From positions 868,001 through 932,000 of the forward strand of contig NZ_FUZP01000001.1 in the NCBI RefSeq assembly GCF_900167575.1: DNA of 64,000 nt, in the 5' to 3' direction. The position numbers and the translations under genes are program-made. Source of the stretch: Okibacterium fritillariae (GTDB lineage: Bacteria > Actinomycetota > Actinomycetes > Actinomycetales > Microbacteriaceae). The notes beneath the pieces were generated by a model. The model saw nothing but the letters and a program-made list of their open reading frames with translations. It had not been told where the DNA came from and did not search any database. Below, one piece after another: positions 18,632 through 27,850 of this stretch. The number at the start of each line of letters is the position of its first letter. Position 1 is the first letter of the stretch.

Positions 18632-21430
18632 GTGGGGAAGGCGAGTGAGATGAGTGTCAGGCGCCGCGAGTTGGCTGCCGTGCTCTCGCACGTGCGGGAG
18701 GGCGTCTCGGTCGAGGTGCGCGGCGCGTGGGGGAGCGGGCGCAGTGCCCTGCTGCGGGGAGCGGAGCGGGCCGTGCGGCAGGAGGGGTTCGACACGCTCT
18801 CGGTGTCGGGCGAGTTCGCCCTTCGCACGCACGCCCTCGAAGCTCTCGACGTGGCAGGGGTCAGGCCGAGCCTCGGGGTCGAAAGCCCCATTTCGGCTCG
18901 AATCGACGCGTTGGCGGGGCGGGTGTTGGCGCGGCCCACCCTCATCCTGGTCGATGACGCGGCCGCCGTCGACGCCGAGAGCTGGGGTGTCATCTCCGTG
19001 GTGCAACGACTCACCGATGTGCCCGTCCTCTACGCTCTCGACGCTCATGCCCCCGAGGGTTCGGGGGCCGTGCACGTGCTCGAGCGTCGGGTCGTCCGTG
19101 TGGTCCTTCCGCCCCTGCGCTACGAAGAAGTACGCGCCCTGCTCGAAGACGTCCTCGGCGGTGGGGTCGACGCGCACACGGCCGGGCGGGTGTTCTCGAA
19201 GTCGGGCGGGCTCCCGCGGTTGGTCGTCGCGGTGGCCCGAGCGGGGCGGCAGCACGGCATTCTCAGCGAGAGTGCCGGCACCTGGCATGCCGGGGACGAT
19301 CTCTGGCATCCCGCGCTCGCACCCCATCTGACCGAGATTCTCTACCCGCTCACCGCACCGCTCCGCGAGGGGCTCGAGCTCCTCGCCGTGGCCGGCATCG
19401 TCACGATCGAACGATGCACGCGTTTGATCGGGTCGACCGTCCTCGAAGAGCTGGAGGCCCGCGGCCTCGTCACCGTCTTCCAGAACGGGGCGAGGGTGAT
19501 GGTCGCCGTCAATCCGCCCCTGATCGCCGAGTACTACCGCCACCAACCCATCAGCGCGCGACGCGTGCGCCTCGCCGAGCGCGTCGCGATCGATCAGGGA
19601 GGCGCCGAGGCGTGGGAGGGGGCTGCCGCTACGGCTACGGCTACGGCTACGGCGCAGGGGCGTCGATCATCAGCCCCGTCGATCCCGTCGAGCCCGTTGA
19701 GCCCGTCAATCATGTCGGCCACGCTGGGCTCGAGGCCGGCATCCCTCGAGTGGGAGGCCGTGCGCAATCCCGCGGTCGCGCGGCTCGTGACCGAACATCG
19801 GCGCTCCGAGGTGTCCCGAGCGCTCGAGGCGTGGCGCGATCATCCTGGTGTGATGACGGCTGTCACCGCCGTCGACGCTCTCGCGCACGACGCCAGCCCC
19901 GATGCCGAGCGTCGTGCGCAGGAGATCCTCGATGCCACCGTCTATGCAGAGGACGAACCGGGCGCGAGCCTGGCGTTGCTCGGCCAGCGCGCGAATCGAG
20001 CCATCGTCGCTGAGGCGGCGGCGAGATCCCGAGCACTGGTGCAGGCGGGGCTCCACGGGCGGGCGGACACGCCCCCACGGACAGGCGGATGGGAGGCGCA
20101 GCCCGAGCTCCCGGTCGGGTTGTCACACGTGATCGATCATGCTCGCGCACATCTGCCCGGTCTGAGCTGCGCCGTCGAGGCCGTCGGTCTCGAGGCAGAG
20201 ATACGGGCGCGGGGATTCTCGCCCGAGAGCGAGCAGCGTCTGCAGGCAGTGATCGACGGAGTCGCGGCCGAGAATGCCGCTCTCACCGGGCGCGGGCCGG
20301 CAGCCGATGAAGCATCGATCGCGCTCGCCGATGTGTTTCAGGCGAAGGGATGGTTCATCCGCGCCGTGGCGCTTCTCGACGCGACCGGTCGGTCGGCCCA
20401 CGAGAACGTGTACTGGCGCAGGCGGCGTCAGCGTGTGACCGCCCTCGCCCTGTTCGGGGCGGGGCGCATCGACGAGGCCTTGAGTCGGTCCACGGAGTGG
20501 CGGGACGAGGCACTCGCCGCTCTCGATGCGGAAGCGCTGCGCGATCAGTCATACGTCTGCGCGCTGGCCCTCGTGCACACCGGTCGCAACACCGAAGCAG
20601 ACGACGCCATCGGCGCCGCTCTCGCGCTGGGCGAGCCGACACTCTCGTCACGCGAGATCTATGGAGGGATCCTTGTTCTCGGGGCAATCGTCGCGGCGCG
20701 TCGCGGAGAGATCGACGTGGCCGACAGCCTCACCGCGCAGGCCCGCCGATGGTTGCCGCAGGTATCGTCGCTTCCGCTCGCGGCGGTGCCCTTCGCCGAG
20801 GCCCACATCGCACACGCCCGGGGCGACGAACAGGCCGCCCGCCGACTGTTGACCGACGCCCACACGGAATTCGCTCGCCGCGGGTTCGCCGTGCAGGCCG
20901 CGATCACCGAGGTGATGGCTCTCGAGAGCATGCCCGACATCGTGTCGCTTCCCCACTCTGCCGCGCTCGAGGGCAACCTCTTCGAGCCACTGCTCGAGTA
21001 CTTAAGAGGCGTCGAGGGCGCAGAAGCGGACTGGATCGAAAGCGCCGGCGACCGGTTGCGCGCCGCCAACCAGGTCGTGCACGCCGCGGGCGCCTACCTC
21101 CGCGCCGCCGACGCCTACCGAAGGGACGGCCGGTCCGACGACGCCGACCGGGCCGAGCGGCTCGCCCAGTCACTCGGTGGCACCCTCGACGCAGAGGTGA
21201 TGGCGCACGTGCAGGCCCAAGCATCACGCCCGACACTTACGCAGCGCGAGCGCGAAATCACCGCCCTCGCCGCGGGAGGCACCCCGAACCAGACCATCGC
21301 CACCCGACTGAGCGTGTCCGTGCGCACCGTCGAAAATCACCTCAACCGTGCGTTCCGCAAGCTCGGCATCAGCCGCCGGGACGAACTCGAAGCCGTGCGA
21401 AGCCTCTGGGCGGAGCACCCGCACGGGTGA
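18632..21430 (+). CDS. Large LuxR-type (LAL-like) transcriptional regulator
   Basis: The protein has about 932 residues. An N-terminal ATPase-like domain carries GAWGSGRSALL (a P-loop with Arg in place of Lys) and a Walker-B-like PTLILVDDAAAVD. A long helical, TPR-like middle follows, then a C-terminal LuxR helix-turn-helix with LTQREREITALAAGG and SVRTVENHLNRAFRKLGI. A start at GTG 18632 follows AAGGGG; ATG 18650 is an alternative. The frame runs upstream to 18554, but that would overlap the heptamer array. Near residue 335 a GCTACG repeat encodes an Ala-Thr run. The degenerate P-loop suggests it binds nucleotide weakly or not at all. The array upstream may be its own operator. Confidence 0.85.
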   Translation: MGKASEMSVRRRELAAVLSHVREGVSVEVRGAWGSGRSALLRGAERAVRQEGFDTLSVSGEFALRTHALEALDVAGVRPSLGVESPISARIDALAGRVLARPTLILVDDAAAVDAESWGVISVVQRLTDVPVLYALDAHAPEGSGAVHVLERRVVRVVLPPLRYEEVRALLEDVLGGGVDAHTAGRVFSKSGGLPRLVVAVARAGRQHGILSESAGTWHAGDDLWHPALAPHLTEILYPLTAPLREGLELLAVAGIVTIERCTRLIGSTVLEELEARGLVTVFQNGARVMVAVNPPLIAEYYRHQPISARRVRLAERVAIDQGGAEAWEGAAATATATATAQGRRSSAPSIPSSPLSPSIMSATLGSRPASLEWEAVRNPAVARLVTEHRRSEVSRALEAWRDHPGVMTAVTAVDALAHDASPDAERRAQEILDATVYAEDEPGASLALLGQRANRAIVAEAAARSRALVQAGLHGRADTPPRTGGWEAQPELPVGLSHVIDHARAHLPGLSCAVEAVGLEAEIRARGFSPESEQRLQAVIDGVAAENAALTGRGPAADEASIALADVFQAKGWFIRAVALLDATGRSAHENVYWRRRRQRVTALALFGAGRIDEALSRSTEWRDEALAALDAEALRDQSYVCALALVHTGRNTEADDAIGAALALGEPTLSSREIYGGILVLGAIVAARRGEIDVADSLTAQARRWLPQVSSLPLAAVPFAEAHIAHARGDEQAARRLLTDAHTEFARRGFAVQAAITEVMALESMPDIVSLPHSAALEGNLFEPLLEYLRGVEGAEADWIESAGDRLRAANQVVHAAGAYLRAADAYRRDGRSDDADRAERLAQSLGGTLDAEVMAHVQAQASRPTLTQREREITALAAGGTPNQTIATRLSVSVRTVENHLNRAFRKLGISRRDELEAVRSLWAEHPHG
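19628..19651 (+). repeat. (GCTACG)4 microsatellite inside the LuxR-type gene
   Basis: Four exact 6-bp units encode alternating Ala-Thr. A Pro/Ser-rich stretch with repeated CCCGTCGA-like units follows. This marks a flexible linker and a possible length-variable site; in-frame unit changes would not break the gene. Confidence 0.8.
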
Positions 21431-21507
21431 CCACATTTCGCGTTTGTTAACCGCCCTCACAAAATGTAACGGTCTGGTAAACAGGCGGGATATCTCGAAC
21501 GAATTAC

Positions 21508-21539
21508 TTGCCATGGATTAGTTCGTAAGCTTTACTAAC
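21508..21539 (+). promoter_or_regulatory. Promoter and operator of the ROK repressor
   Basis: TTGCCA (21508-21513), a 17-bp spacer and TTTACT (21531-21536) form a promoter ending 7 nt before the ATG. A 19-bp imperfect palindrome at 21521-21539 (GTTCGTAAGCTTTACTAAC, 7 of 9 pairs) covers the -10 element. It looks like an autoregulatory ROK operator. The message would be leaderless. Confidence 0.6.
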
Positions 21540-21543
21540 AAAC

Positions 21544-22770
21544 ATGACTGCATCGGAAGTGCAGCGCGGCTCTTCCACCCTGGACGCCGCGCACCCGAAT
21601 ACCGCCCAGACCACGGCTTATCTGCCCGGTCGGCGGCTCCGGCCGAGCGCCAAAGTGCTCCCCGAACACGCCCGCAACCACAACCGGGCCCTCGTTCTGC
21701 AGACCCTCTACGGGGCCGGCGCGATGAGTCGGGCGGACGTCTCGCGCGAAACGGGTCTCACCCGCGTCACCGTCTCGGACCTCGTCGCCGAACTCATCGC
21801 CGACGGCCTCGTCGTGGAGCGCGGGCAGCGCGAAGGGGTGCGCCCGGGTAAACCCGCCATGCTGATCGACATCGATCGCGAAGCGCACCAGATCATCGGG
21901 CTCGACCTGTCCGACTACTCCGACTTTCACGGGGCCGTCATGAACCTCGACGGGGAGATCCTCGAACGCATCGACGTGGCGCTCGAGGGTGCGACCGGCG
22001 AACCCGCGGTCGCGAAAGTGCTCGCCCTGACCGAACGCCTGCTGCAGGCATCCACCCGGCCCGTGCTCGGCATCGGCATCGCGTCGCCGGGCGTCGTCGA
22101 CCTCGCGGGCATCGTGCACAGCGCACCGAACCTCGGCTGGCACGACCTTGAGTTGCAGCGGCGGGTGGCCGACGCATCCGGGTGCCCCGTCATCGTCTCG
22201 AACGACGCCAACGCGGCGGTGCTCGCCGAACACGGATTCGGGCACGCCGAGAGCGACCTCATGCTCGTGCGCATCGGCCACGGTGTCGGCGCGGGACTGC
22301 TGCTCGGCGGCATCGCCATCTACGGCAGTCGATTCGCGGCCGGTGAGATCGGTCACGTCACGGTCGGCACCGACGGTGGTCCGCTGTGCGCCTGCGGAAA
22401 GACGGCCTGCCTCGAAGCGTGGGTGGCCATTCCGCGCCTCGAAGCCGAGATCCAGGCCATCCGCGCCGACGCGACCGACGACGACACGGCCGCCCTGCGC
22501 ATCGACCAGCTGCTGCGCGACGCCGGCGAACGCCTCGGCATCGCGCTCGCCCCCGTGGTCGGAGCACTCGATCTGTCGCAGATCGTGCTCTCGGGGCCCG
22601 AAGAACTTCTCGACGGAGCGTTGGCCCAGGCCACCGTCGAGACCCTCCGAAACCGGACGATGGCCGAATTCCACGGCGATCTGACGCTTCGGCTCACCAC
22701 CCTCGGACAGGACATCGTCCTGCGCGGGGCGGCCGTCATGGTTCTCTCGGGCCAGCTCGGCGTTTCATAG
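21544..22770 (+). CDS. ROK-family transcriptional repressor (NagC/XylR type)
   Basis: This 408-residue protein has an N-terminal winged helix (GAMSRADVSRETGLTRVTVS, about residues 60-79) and a C-terminal sugar-kinase-like ROK domain. The ROK zinc motif reads CACGKTACLE, with the middle Gly-Cys pair altered from CxCGxxGCxE. It precedes an amino-sugar transport and degradation operon in the same direction, with 60 nt to the binding-protein gene. It is therefore the likely local repressor, responding to GlcNAc or a phosphorylated derivative. The inducer is inferred from the operon, not seen. Confidence 0.9.
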   Translation: MTASEVQRGSSTLDAAHPNTAQTTAYLPGRRLRPSAKVLPEHARNHNRALVLQTLYGAGAMSRADVSRETGLTRVTVSDLVAELIADGLVVERGQREGVRPGKPAMLIDIDREAHQIIGLDLSDYSDFHGAVMNLDGEILERIDVALEGATGEPAVAKVLALTERLLQASTRPVLGIGIASPGVVDLAGIVHSAPNLGWHDLELQRRVADASGCPVIVSNDANAAVLAEHGFGHAESDLMLVRIGHGVGAGLLLGGIAIYGSRFAAGEIGHVTVGTDGGPLCACGKTACLEAWVAIPRLEAEIQAIRADATDDDTAALRIDQLLRDAGERLGIALAPVVGALDLSQIVLSGPEELLDGALAQATVETLRNRTMAEFHGDLTLRLTTLGQDIVLRGAAVMVLSGQLGVS

Positions 22771-22789
22771 CTCTCAACCCCACTCATTC

Positions 22790-22819
22790 AGCCCTAGAAA
22801 AACTGAAAAGCCCTAGAAA
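22790..22819 (+). repeat. Direct repeat AGCCCTAGAAA before the binding-protein gene
   Basis: AGCCCTAGAAA occurs at 22790-22800 and 22809-22819, 19 bp apart. CATTCAG also occurs twice, just before the first copy and after the second. The second copy overlaps the ribosome site AAAGGA. It may be a regulator site or an RNA element controlling the highly expressed binding protein. Confidence 0.5.
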
Positions 22820-22830
22820 GGAACATTCAG

Positions 22831-24096
22831 ATGAGGAAACTCAGCCTCGCGGCACTCGGAACGGTTGCCGTGATCGCCCTCGCCGGTTGTGCCGGCTCCG
22901 GCGGTGGATCGACATCGGACAGCTCGGCGGAGGTCCGCGTCTGGCTCGTCGGAACCGACACCCCCGACGCCGCGCGCGATTACCTGAAGAAGACATTCGA
23001 GAAGGAGAACCCCGGTTCGACGCTCGTCATCGAGGAACAGCAGTGGACGGGCCTCGTCGACAAGTACACGACGGCCCTCAGCGGATCCGATGCCCCCGAC
23101 GTCGTGGAGATCGGAAACACGCAGGCCGCCGCCTTCACCTCGGCCGGCGCGTTCACCGACCTGACCGACAAGTTCGACGACCTCGGCGGCGACGACCTGC
23201 TGCCCGGCTTCGTCGAGGCCGGCACGTACGACAAGAAGTTCTTCGCCGCCCCCTACTACTCGGGCGCCCGCGTGGTGTTCTACACGCCCCAGATCGCATC
23301 GGCCGGCGTGCCGACGACGCTCGACGAGTACGTGGCCAACGGCGAGGCGATGCACAGCGCCGACTCGACCGTCTCGGGCATCTACGCTCCCGGCCGCGAC
23401 TGGTACAACGTGCTTCCCTACGTGTGGGAGAACGGCGGCTTCGTCGCCGAGCAGGACGGCGACACCTGGAAGGCCGGCTTCTCCTCCGCGGGCGGCATCA
23501 AGGGCCTGACCCAGATGCAGACCGTCTATGAGAAGGCCAGCGCCGCTCCGAAGGACGGCGACGAGACCAACGCGCAGGTCCCGTTCTGCGAGGGCAAGGT
23601 CGGCTACCTGTCGGCGCCCAGCTGGTTCGCGGGCTCGCTCGCGACGGCCGCCGACGACCCGACCGCACCCGGTTGCCCCGACACGTTCGGCAAGGACGCC
23701 ACGGCGTTCGCCCTGCCCGGCATGACCGAGGGCAAGGCCGCGGCCGCCTTCGCCGGTGGCTCGAACATCGCCATCCCCACGAAGGCCAAGCACCAGGATC
23801 TGGCCTACGACGCGCTCAAGATCCTCGTGTCGCCGGAGTACCAGAAGATCATGGCCGAGAACGGGCTCATCCCGGGACTCGTGTCCGCCGCATCCGCTCT
23901 GCCCGACGACGCGGTGACCAAGGCCGCCGCTGAGGCCGCCGCCGCCTCGAAGCTCACCCCCGCCGCGCCCAAGTGGGCCGACGTGGAGGCCTCGAACGTG
24001 CTGCAGGACTCGTTCGTGAAGATCGCCCAGGGCGGCGACGTCGATCAGATCGCCAAGGAACTCGACGCCAAGATCGAAGAGATCCTCAACTCCTAA
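22831..24096 (+). CDS. Sugar ABC transporter solute-binding lipoprotein
   Basis: The 421-residue protein has a signal with lipobox IALAGC (residues 15-20) and a Gly/Ser linker, then a type 1 extracellular solute-binding fold (VRVWLVGTDTPDAARDYLKK, SGSDAPDVVEIGNTQ, GGSNIAIPTKAKHQDLAYDA). It resembles binding proteins of the chitobiose/N-acetylglucosamine group such as DasA and NgcE. It heads an operon with two permeases, a GH3 hexosaminidase, a ROK kinase and nagB, so an amino-sugar oligosaccharide is the likely ligand. The exact sugar cannot be read from sequence. Confidence 0.9.
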   Translation: MRKLSLAALGTVAVIALAGCAGSGGGSTSDSSAEVRVWLVGTDTPDAARDYLKKTFEKENPGSTLVIEEQQWTGLVDKYTTALSGSDAPDVVEIGNTQAAAFTSAGAFTDLTDKFDDLGGDDLLPGFVEAGTYDKKFFAAPYYSGARVVFYTPQIASAGVPTTLDEYVANGEAMHSADSTVSGIYAPGRDWYNVLPYVWENGGFVAEQDGDTWKAGFSSAGGIKGLTQMQTVYEKASAAPKDGDETNAQVPFCEGKVGYLSAPSWFAGSLATAADDPTAPGCPDTFGKDATAFALPGMTEGKAAAAFAGGSNIAIPTKAKHQDLAYDALKILVSPEYQKIMAENGLIPGLVSAASALPDDAVTKAAAEAAAASKLTPAAPKWADVEASNVLQDSFVKIAQGGDVDQIAKELDAKIEEILNS

Positions 24097-24177
24097 GCGA
24101 GCAGGGGGTGGGCGGATGCCTCTGCCCACCCCCTCGCACCGCGCACCGATTTCGCACCACTCGCTCGGGAGTAACCC

Positions 24178-25179
24178 ATGACAACCTCGCTCGTCACCGC
24201 GCCACCCCCGGCCGACGCCGATCCAGGAGCCGGCAACCGCGCTCCGAAACGTCGCCGCGCCGAACCATCCGATCTGCCCGCCGGCTCGAAGCGCCGGCGC
24301 TTTCCCACGGCCCCCTGGCTGCTGCTCGCCCCGTCGATCATCATCCTGGGCGTCATGGTGGGCTACCCGCTCGTGCGCCTCGCCATCAACTCCTTCCAGA
24401 AGTACGGCAAGGCTCAGATCTTCGGCGCCCCGCCCGAGTGGATCGGCCTCGACAACTACATGTCGACGCTCGGCGACGCCGAGTTCTGGGCCGTGGCCGG
24501 CCGCAGCTTCGGGCTCGCGGCGGTTCTCGTCGTGCTCACGATGGGCATCGGCATCCTGCTCGCCGTCATGATGACGAAGCTCAACAAGTTCTTCCGCCTG
24601 CTCATGTCGGTGGGGCTGCTGCTCGCCTGGGCGATGCCGCCGCTCAGCGCCACCATCGTGTGGGGCTGGATCGTCGACACCAAATACGGCCTGCTCAACT
24701 ACGTGCTCAACTGGCTCACCCAATCGGATGCCTTCACCGGGCATTCGTGGCTGATCGACCCGATGTCGTTCTTCGCCGTGCTGACCGTCATCATCACGTG
24801 GCAGTCCATCCCGTTCGTCGCCTTCGTGGTCTATGCCGGCCTGACCCAGGTGCCCGAAGAGGTGCTCGAGGCCGCGCAACTCGACGGAGCCGGCGGCCCG
24901 AAACGCTTCTTCCTGATCGTCATGCCCTATCTCAAGAGCATCCTGCTGGTCACCACGATTCTGCAGGTGATCTGGGATCTGCGCGTCTTCACCCAGGTGT
25001 ATGCCCTGCAGGGCATGGGCGGCATCTCGTCGCAGACCGACGTCTTCGGCACCTACATCTATCACCTCGGCAACAGCAACCTCGGGGTGGCCGGCGCCGT
25101 CTCGTTCATCATGGTCGCCATGATGCTGCTGATCTCGATCTACTACGTGCGCAAGACCGTGAAAGAGGAAGAAGTATGA
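24178..25179 (+). CDS. Sugar ABC transporter permease, MalF/DasB type
   Basis: This 333-residue inner-membrane permease has about six helices after a long basic N-terminus (RAPKRRRAEP, GSKRRRFPTAP). The EAA loop that docks the ATPase reads EAAQLDGAGGPKRFFLIVMP (about residues 234-253). It overlaps the next permease gene by 4 nt. It pairs with it as the two membrane subunits of a CUT1 importer. Confidence 0.93.
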   Translation: MTTSLVTAPPPADADPGAGNRAPKRRRAEPSDLPAGSKRRRFPTAPWLLLAPSIIILGVMVGYPLVRLAINSFQKYGKAQIFGAPPEWIGLDNYMSTLGDAEFWAVAGRSFGLAAVLVVLTMGIGILLAVMMTKLNKFFRLLMSVGLLLAWAMPPLSATIVWGWIVDTKYGLLNYVLNWLTQSDAFTGHSWLIDPMSFFAVLTVIITWQSIPFVAFVVYAGLTQVPEEVLEAAQLDGAGGPKRFFLIVMPYLKSILLVTTILQVIWDLRVFTQVYALQGMGGISSQTDVFGTYIYHLGNSNLGVAGAVSFIMVAMMLLISIYYVRKTVKEEEV

Positions 25180-26147
25180 GCCTGAACTCGTCGATCACGG
25201 GCGACGCCGAACCGATCGAAGACGCCGTCCCCGCCGTGAGCACCAGCACCCGCACGGTGCCGCACAAGCCCATCAACCGCAGCAACAACGGCTACCGCGC
25301 CCGAGCTCGCCTCACCAAGACGGTGCTGTCGATCACGGCCGTCATCGTGTTCGTCTGCTCGGTCTTCCCCGTCTATTGGATGGTGTCGACGAGCCTCAAA
25401 CCGAACCGCGACATCGTCTCGCCGACCCCGAGCTTCTTCCCGGGTGAGCCCACCATCCGGGCCTACCTCACGGTGTTGTTCGAACCGGCCCGCCCCGACC
25501 GCGGCAACTTTCCGACATCATTCATGGTGTCGATCGCCGTCACACTGCTGACCCTCGCCATCTGCCTGGTCTTCGCCTTCCTCGGCGCGCTCGCGGTCTC
25601 GCGGTTCCGCTTCAAGGGCCGCCGCCAATTCGTCATCGCCATTCTCATCGTGCAGATGATCCCCGGCGAGGCCATGATGTTCACCATCTTCGGCATGATC
25701 GACAGCTGGCAGGCGCTCAATACCATCATCGGCCTGACGATCGTCTACCTTTCGGGCGTGCTCCCGTTCACCATCTGGACCCTGCGCGGTTTCGTCGCGG
25801 GCGTGCCGGCCGACCTCGAAGAGGCCGCCATGATCGATGGATGCAGCCGCAGCCAGGCCTTCTGGCGCATCACCTTCCCGCTGCTCGCGCCCGGGCTGGT
25901 CTCGACCGGAATCTTCGCGTTCATCCAGGCCTGGAACGAATTCACCATGGCCAACATCATCATGCAGCGACCGGATGCCTTCACCCTGCCGATCTGGCTG
26001 CGCACGTTCCAGCAGGCCACGCAGGCCACCGACTGGGCCGCCATCATGGCCGGGTCGACGCTGCTCGCCATCCCGGTCATGATCTTCTTCCTGATCGTGC
26101 AGGGGCGCATGACGGGTGGCCTCGTGTCGGGGGCGGTGAAGGGATGA
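25176..26147 (+). CDS. Sugar ABC transporter permease, MalG/DasC type
   Basis: The 323-residue second permease starts at ATG 25176 inside the previous stop. It has about six helices, a conserved YWMVSTSLKPNRDI outer segment and the EAA loop EEAAMIDGCSRSQAFWRITFP. It overlaps the GH3 gene by 4 nt. No ATPase gene follows, so the importer must use a shared ATPase encoded elsewhere (as with MsiK in streptomycetes). Confidence 0.93.
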   Translation: MSLNSSITGDAEPIEDAVPAVSTSTRTVPHKPINRSNNGYRARARLTKTVLSITAVIVFVCSVFPVYWMVSTSLKPNRDIVSPTPSFFPGEPTIRAYLTVLFEPARPDRGNFPTSFMVSIAVTLLTLAICLVFAFLGALAVSRFRFKGRRQFVIAILIVQMIPGEAMMFTIFGMIDSWQALNTIIGLTIVYLSGVLPFTIWTLRGFVAGVPADLEEAAMIDGCSRSQAFWRITFPLLAPGLVSTGIFAFIQAWNEFTMANIIMQRPDAFTLPIWLRTFQQATQATDWAAIMAGSTLLAIPVMIFFLIVQGRMTGGLVSGAVKG

Positions 26148-27850
26148 GCGGCGTCGTCACCTCGGGGATCGGCGTCGCGTCGAGCCCCTCTGCGTCAAGT
26201 CCTTCTGCGTCGAGTCCTTCTCCGTCGAGTCCCTCTCCGTCGGCAGCCGAGCTGTCGCGGCAGATCCTCTCGACCCTCATGCCGGGTTTCGTGGGCACCA
26301 CCGCGCCCGCCTGGGTCGAGGCGCGGCTCGAGCAGGGGCTCGGGGCGGTCTGCCTGTTCGGGCCGAACGTGGCCTCGCGGGCGCAGCTGGCCGAGCTCAC
26401 GGCATCCCTCGCGCGCGCCAACCCCCAGGTCGTCATCGCGATCGACGAGGAGGGCGGTGACGTCACGCGGGTGCATCACCTCGAGGGTTCGCCCTACCCC
26501 GGCAACGCCATTCTCGGGCGGTTGGATGACCTGGACTACACGTTCGCGGTCGCGCACCGCGTGGGGGAGGAGCTCGCCGAAACGGGATGCACCCTCACCT
26601 TCGCGCCGGATGTCGACGTCAACTCGAACCCGCTCAACCCCGTCATCGGCGTGCGCAGCTTCGGCGCCGACGAGGCTCTCGTGGCCCGGCACTCGGTTGC
26701 CTGGACCCGCGGCGTGCAGGCGGCCGGCATCGCCGCCTGCGCCAAACATTTCCCGGGCCACGGCGACACATCCTCCGACTCGCACCTGGCGCTCCCCGTG
26801 ATCGACGTGGATGCCGCGACACTGCGCTCGCGCGAGTTGGAGCCGTTCCGCGCGGCCGTCGAGGCGGGCACGCTCACCGTCATGACCTCGCACATCCTCG
26901 TGCCGGCCATCGACGAGGCGAACCCGGCGACATTTTCCGCGCCGATTCTCGAGGGAATCTTGCGCGCCGAACTCGGATTCACGGGCGTCATCGTGTCCGA
27001 CGCGCTCGACATGGTGGGTGCGTCGGGCGAGATCGGCATCCCCGAGGCGGCCGTGCGTGCGCTGGGGGCCGGCTGCGACCTGCTGTGCATCGGCACCGAC
27101 AACTCGGATGCCGAGATCGGCGAGATCCTCGAGCACGTATTGCGTGCGGTGGAAGAGGGCCGGCTGTCGGCTGAGCGGGTGGCCGAGGCATCCACTCGCG
27201 TGGCCTGGTTGGCCGAGCGGACCGCTGAGGCTCGGGTTTCCGCGGCGGAGGCTTCGGATTCGGCGGGTTCCGGCGGTGGGAGGTCTGACGCGGCGGAGTC
27301 GACCGTGTCCTCTCCGGAGATCGCGCGCGATTCCTCCCGAGCGGAGCTGGGTACGTCGGGGGAGCGGGCCCGCGTGCGCTCGGTCTTCGACGTCAATGAT
27401 CGGGCCGACGGTGTGCTCGCCCGCACGCGGCGGGGGGAGCCGTTCACGGTGGTCACGGTCGAGAGCGTCGCCAACATCGCCGTGGGGGCCTCGCCCTGGG
27501 GGCCCTTCGCGGCCGCCAACGTCGCCATCGACGGCACCGCAGGCTCCGAAGGTGCGCAGCGGCTGCAGCGGTTCTCCGTCGCACCCTCAGCGACCATTCC
27601 CGAGCAGGGCTCCTTCGACACGAGCGCAATCGGCGCGGGCCCGGTGCTCGTCGTCGGCAAAGACATCCATCGTCGCGCCGCCGCGGTGGCCGCCATCGAC
27701 GCGCTGCGCGCCGAGCGCGGGGAGGACGTCGTGGTCATCGACATGGGCTGGCCCGACCCGACCCTGAGCTACGCCGACGTCGCCACCTGGGGTGCCTCGC
27801 GCCTCGCCGGCGAGGCGCTGCTCGACCTGATCGTGGGGGAGCAGACATGA
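26144..27850 (+). CDS. nagZ: GH3 beta-N-acetylhexosaminidase (NagZ type), cytosolic
   Basis: This 568-residue glycoside hydrolase has the NagZ signature KHFPGHGDTSSDSHLALP (about residue 200) with the His/Asp dyad, and DALDMVGASGE holding the nucleophile Asp. There is no signal peptide, which fits hydrolysis of imported di- or oligosaccharides inside the cell. The N-terminus carries four 15-bp repeats encoding (SSPSA/P)n, and a C-terminal domain of about 200 residues follows the catalytic barrel, as in other Gram-positive GH3 NagZ-like enzymes. Start and stop both overlap neighbours by 4 nt. Substrate could be chitobiose or muropeptide-derived sugar. Confidence 0.9.
   Translation: MSGVVTSGIGVASSPSASSPSASSPSPSSPSPSAAELSRQILSTLMPGFVGTTAPAWVEARLEQGLGAVCLFGPNVASRAQLAELTASLARANPQVVIAIDEEGGDVTRVHHLEGSPYPGNAILGRLDDLDYTFAVAHRVGEELAETGCTLTFAPDVDVNSNPLNPVIGVRSFGADEALVARHSVAWTRGVQAAGIAACAKHFPGHGDTSSDSHLALPVIDVDAATLRSRELEPFRAAVEAGTLTVMTSHILVPAIDEANPATFSAPILEGILRAELGFTGVIVSDALDMVGASGEIGIPEAAVRALGAGCDLLCIGTDNSDAEIGEILEHVLRAVEEGRLSAERVAEASTRVAWLAERTAEARVSAAEASDSAGSGGGRSDAAESTVSSPEIARDSSRAELGTSGERARVRSVFDVNDRADGVLARTRRGEPFTVVTVESVANIAVGASPWGPFAAANVAIDGTAGSEGAQRLQRFSVAPSATIPEQGSFDTSAIGAGPVLVVGKDIHRRAAAVAAIDALRAERGEDVVVIDMGWPDPTLSYADVATWGASRLAGEALLDLIVGEQT
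26180..26239 (+). repeat. Four tandem 15-bp repeats in the 5' end of the GH3 gene
   Basis: Four 15-bp units of the form TCGAGTCCTTCTGCG, with one to three changes each, encode SSPSA/SSPSP pentapeptides. They form a disordered N-terminal extension ahead of the catalytic domain. Unit number may vary among strains without loss of frame. Confidence 0.85.

Noticed and set aside
21431-22830. DasR (dre) operator for the amino-sugar operon
   Set aside because: No good match to the ACTGGTCTAGACCACT pattern is visible; a ROK operator explains the control region better.
22813-25065. A 750-codon minus-strand open frame opposite the sugar transporter genes
   Set aside because: The plus strand encodes clear transporter subunits there; the minus frame has only Gly/Arg/Glu-rich composition.
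26180-26239. 15-bp repeats considered as a CRISPR array
   Set aside because: There are no spacers, and the units are in frame inside a coding sequence.
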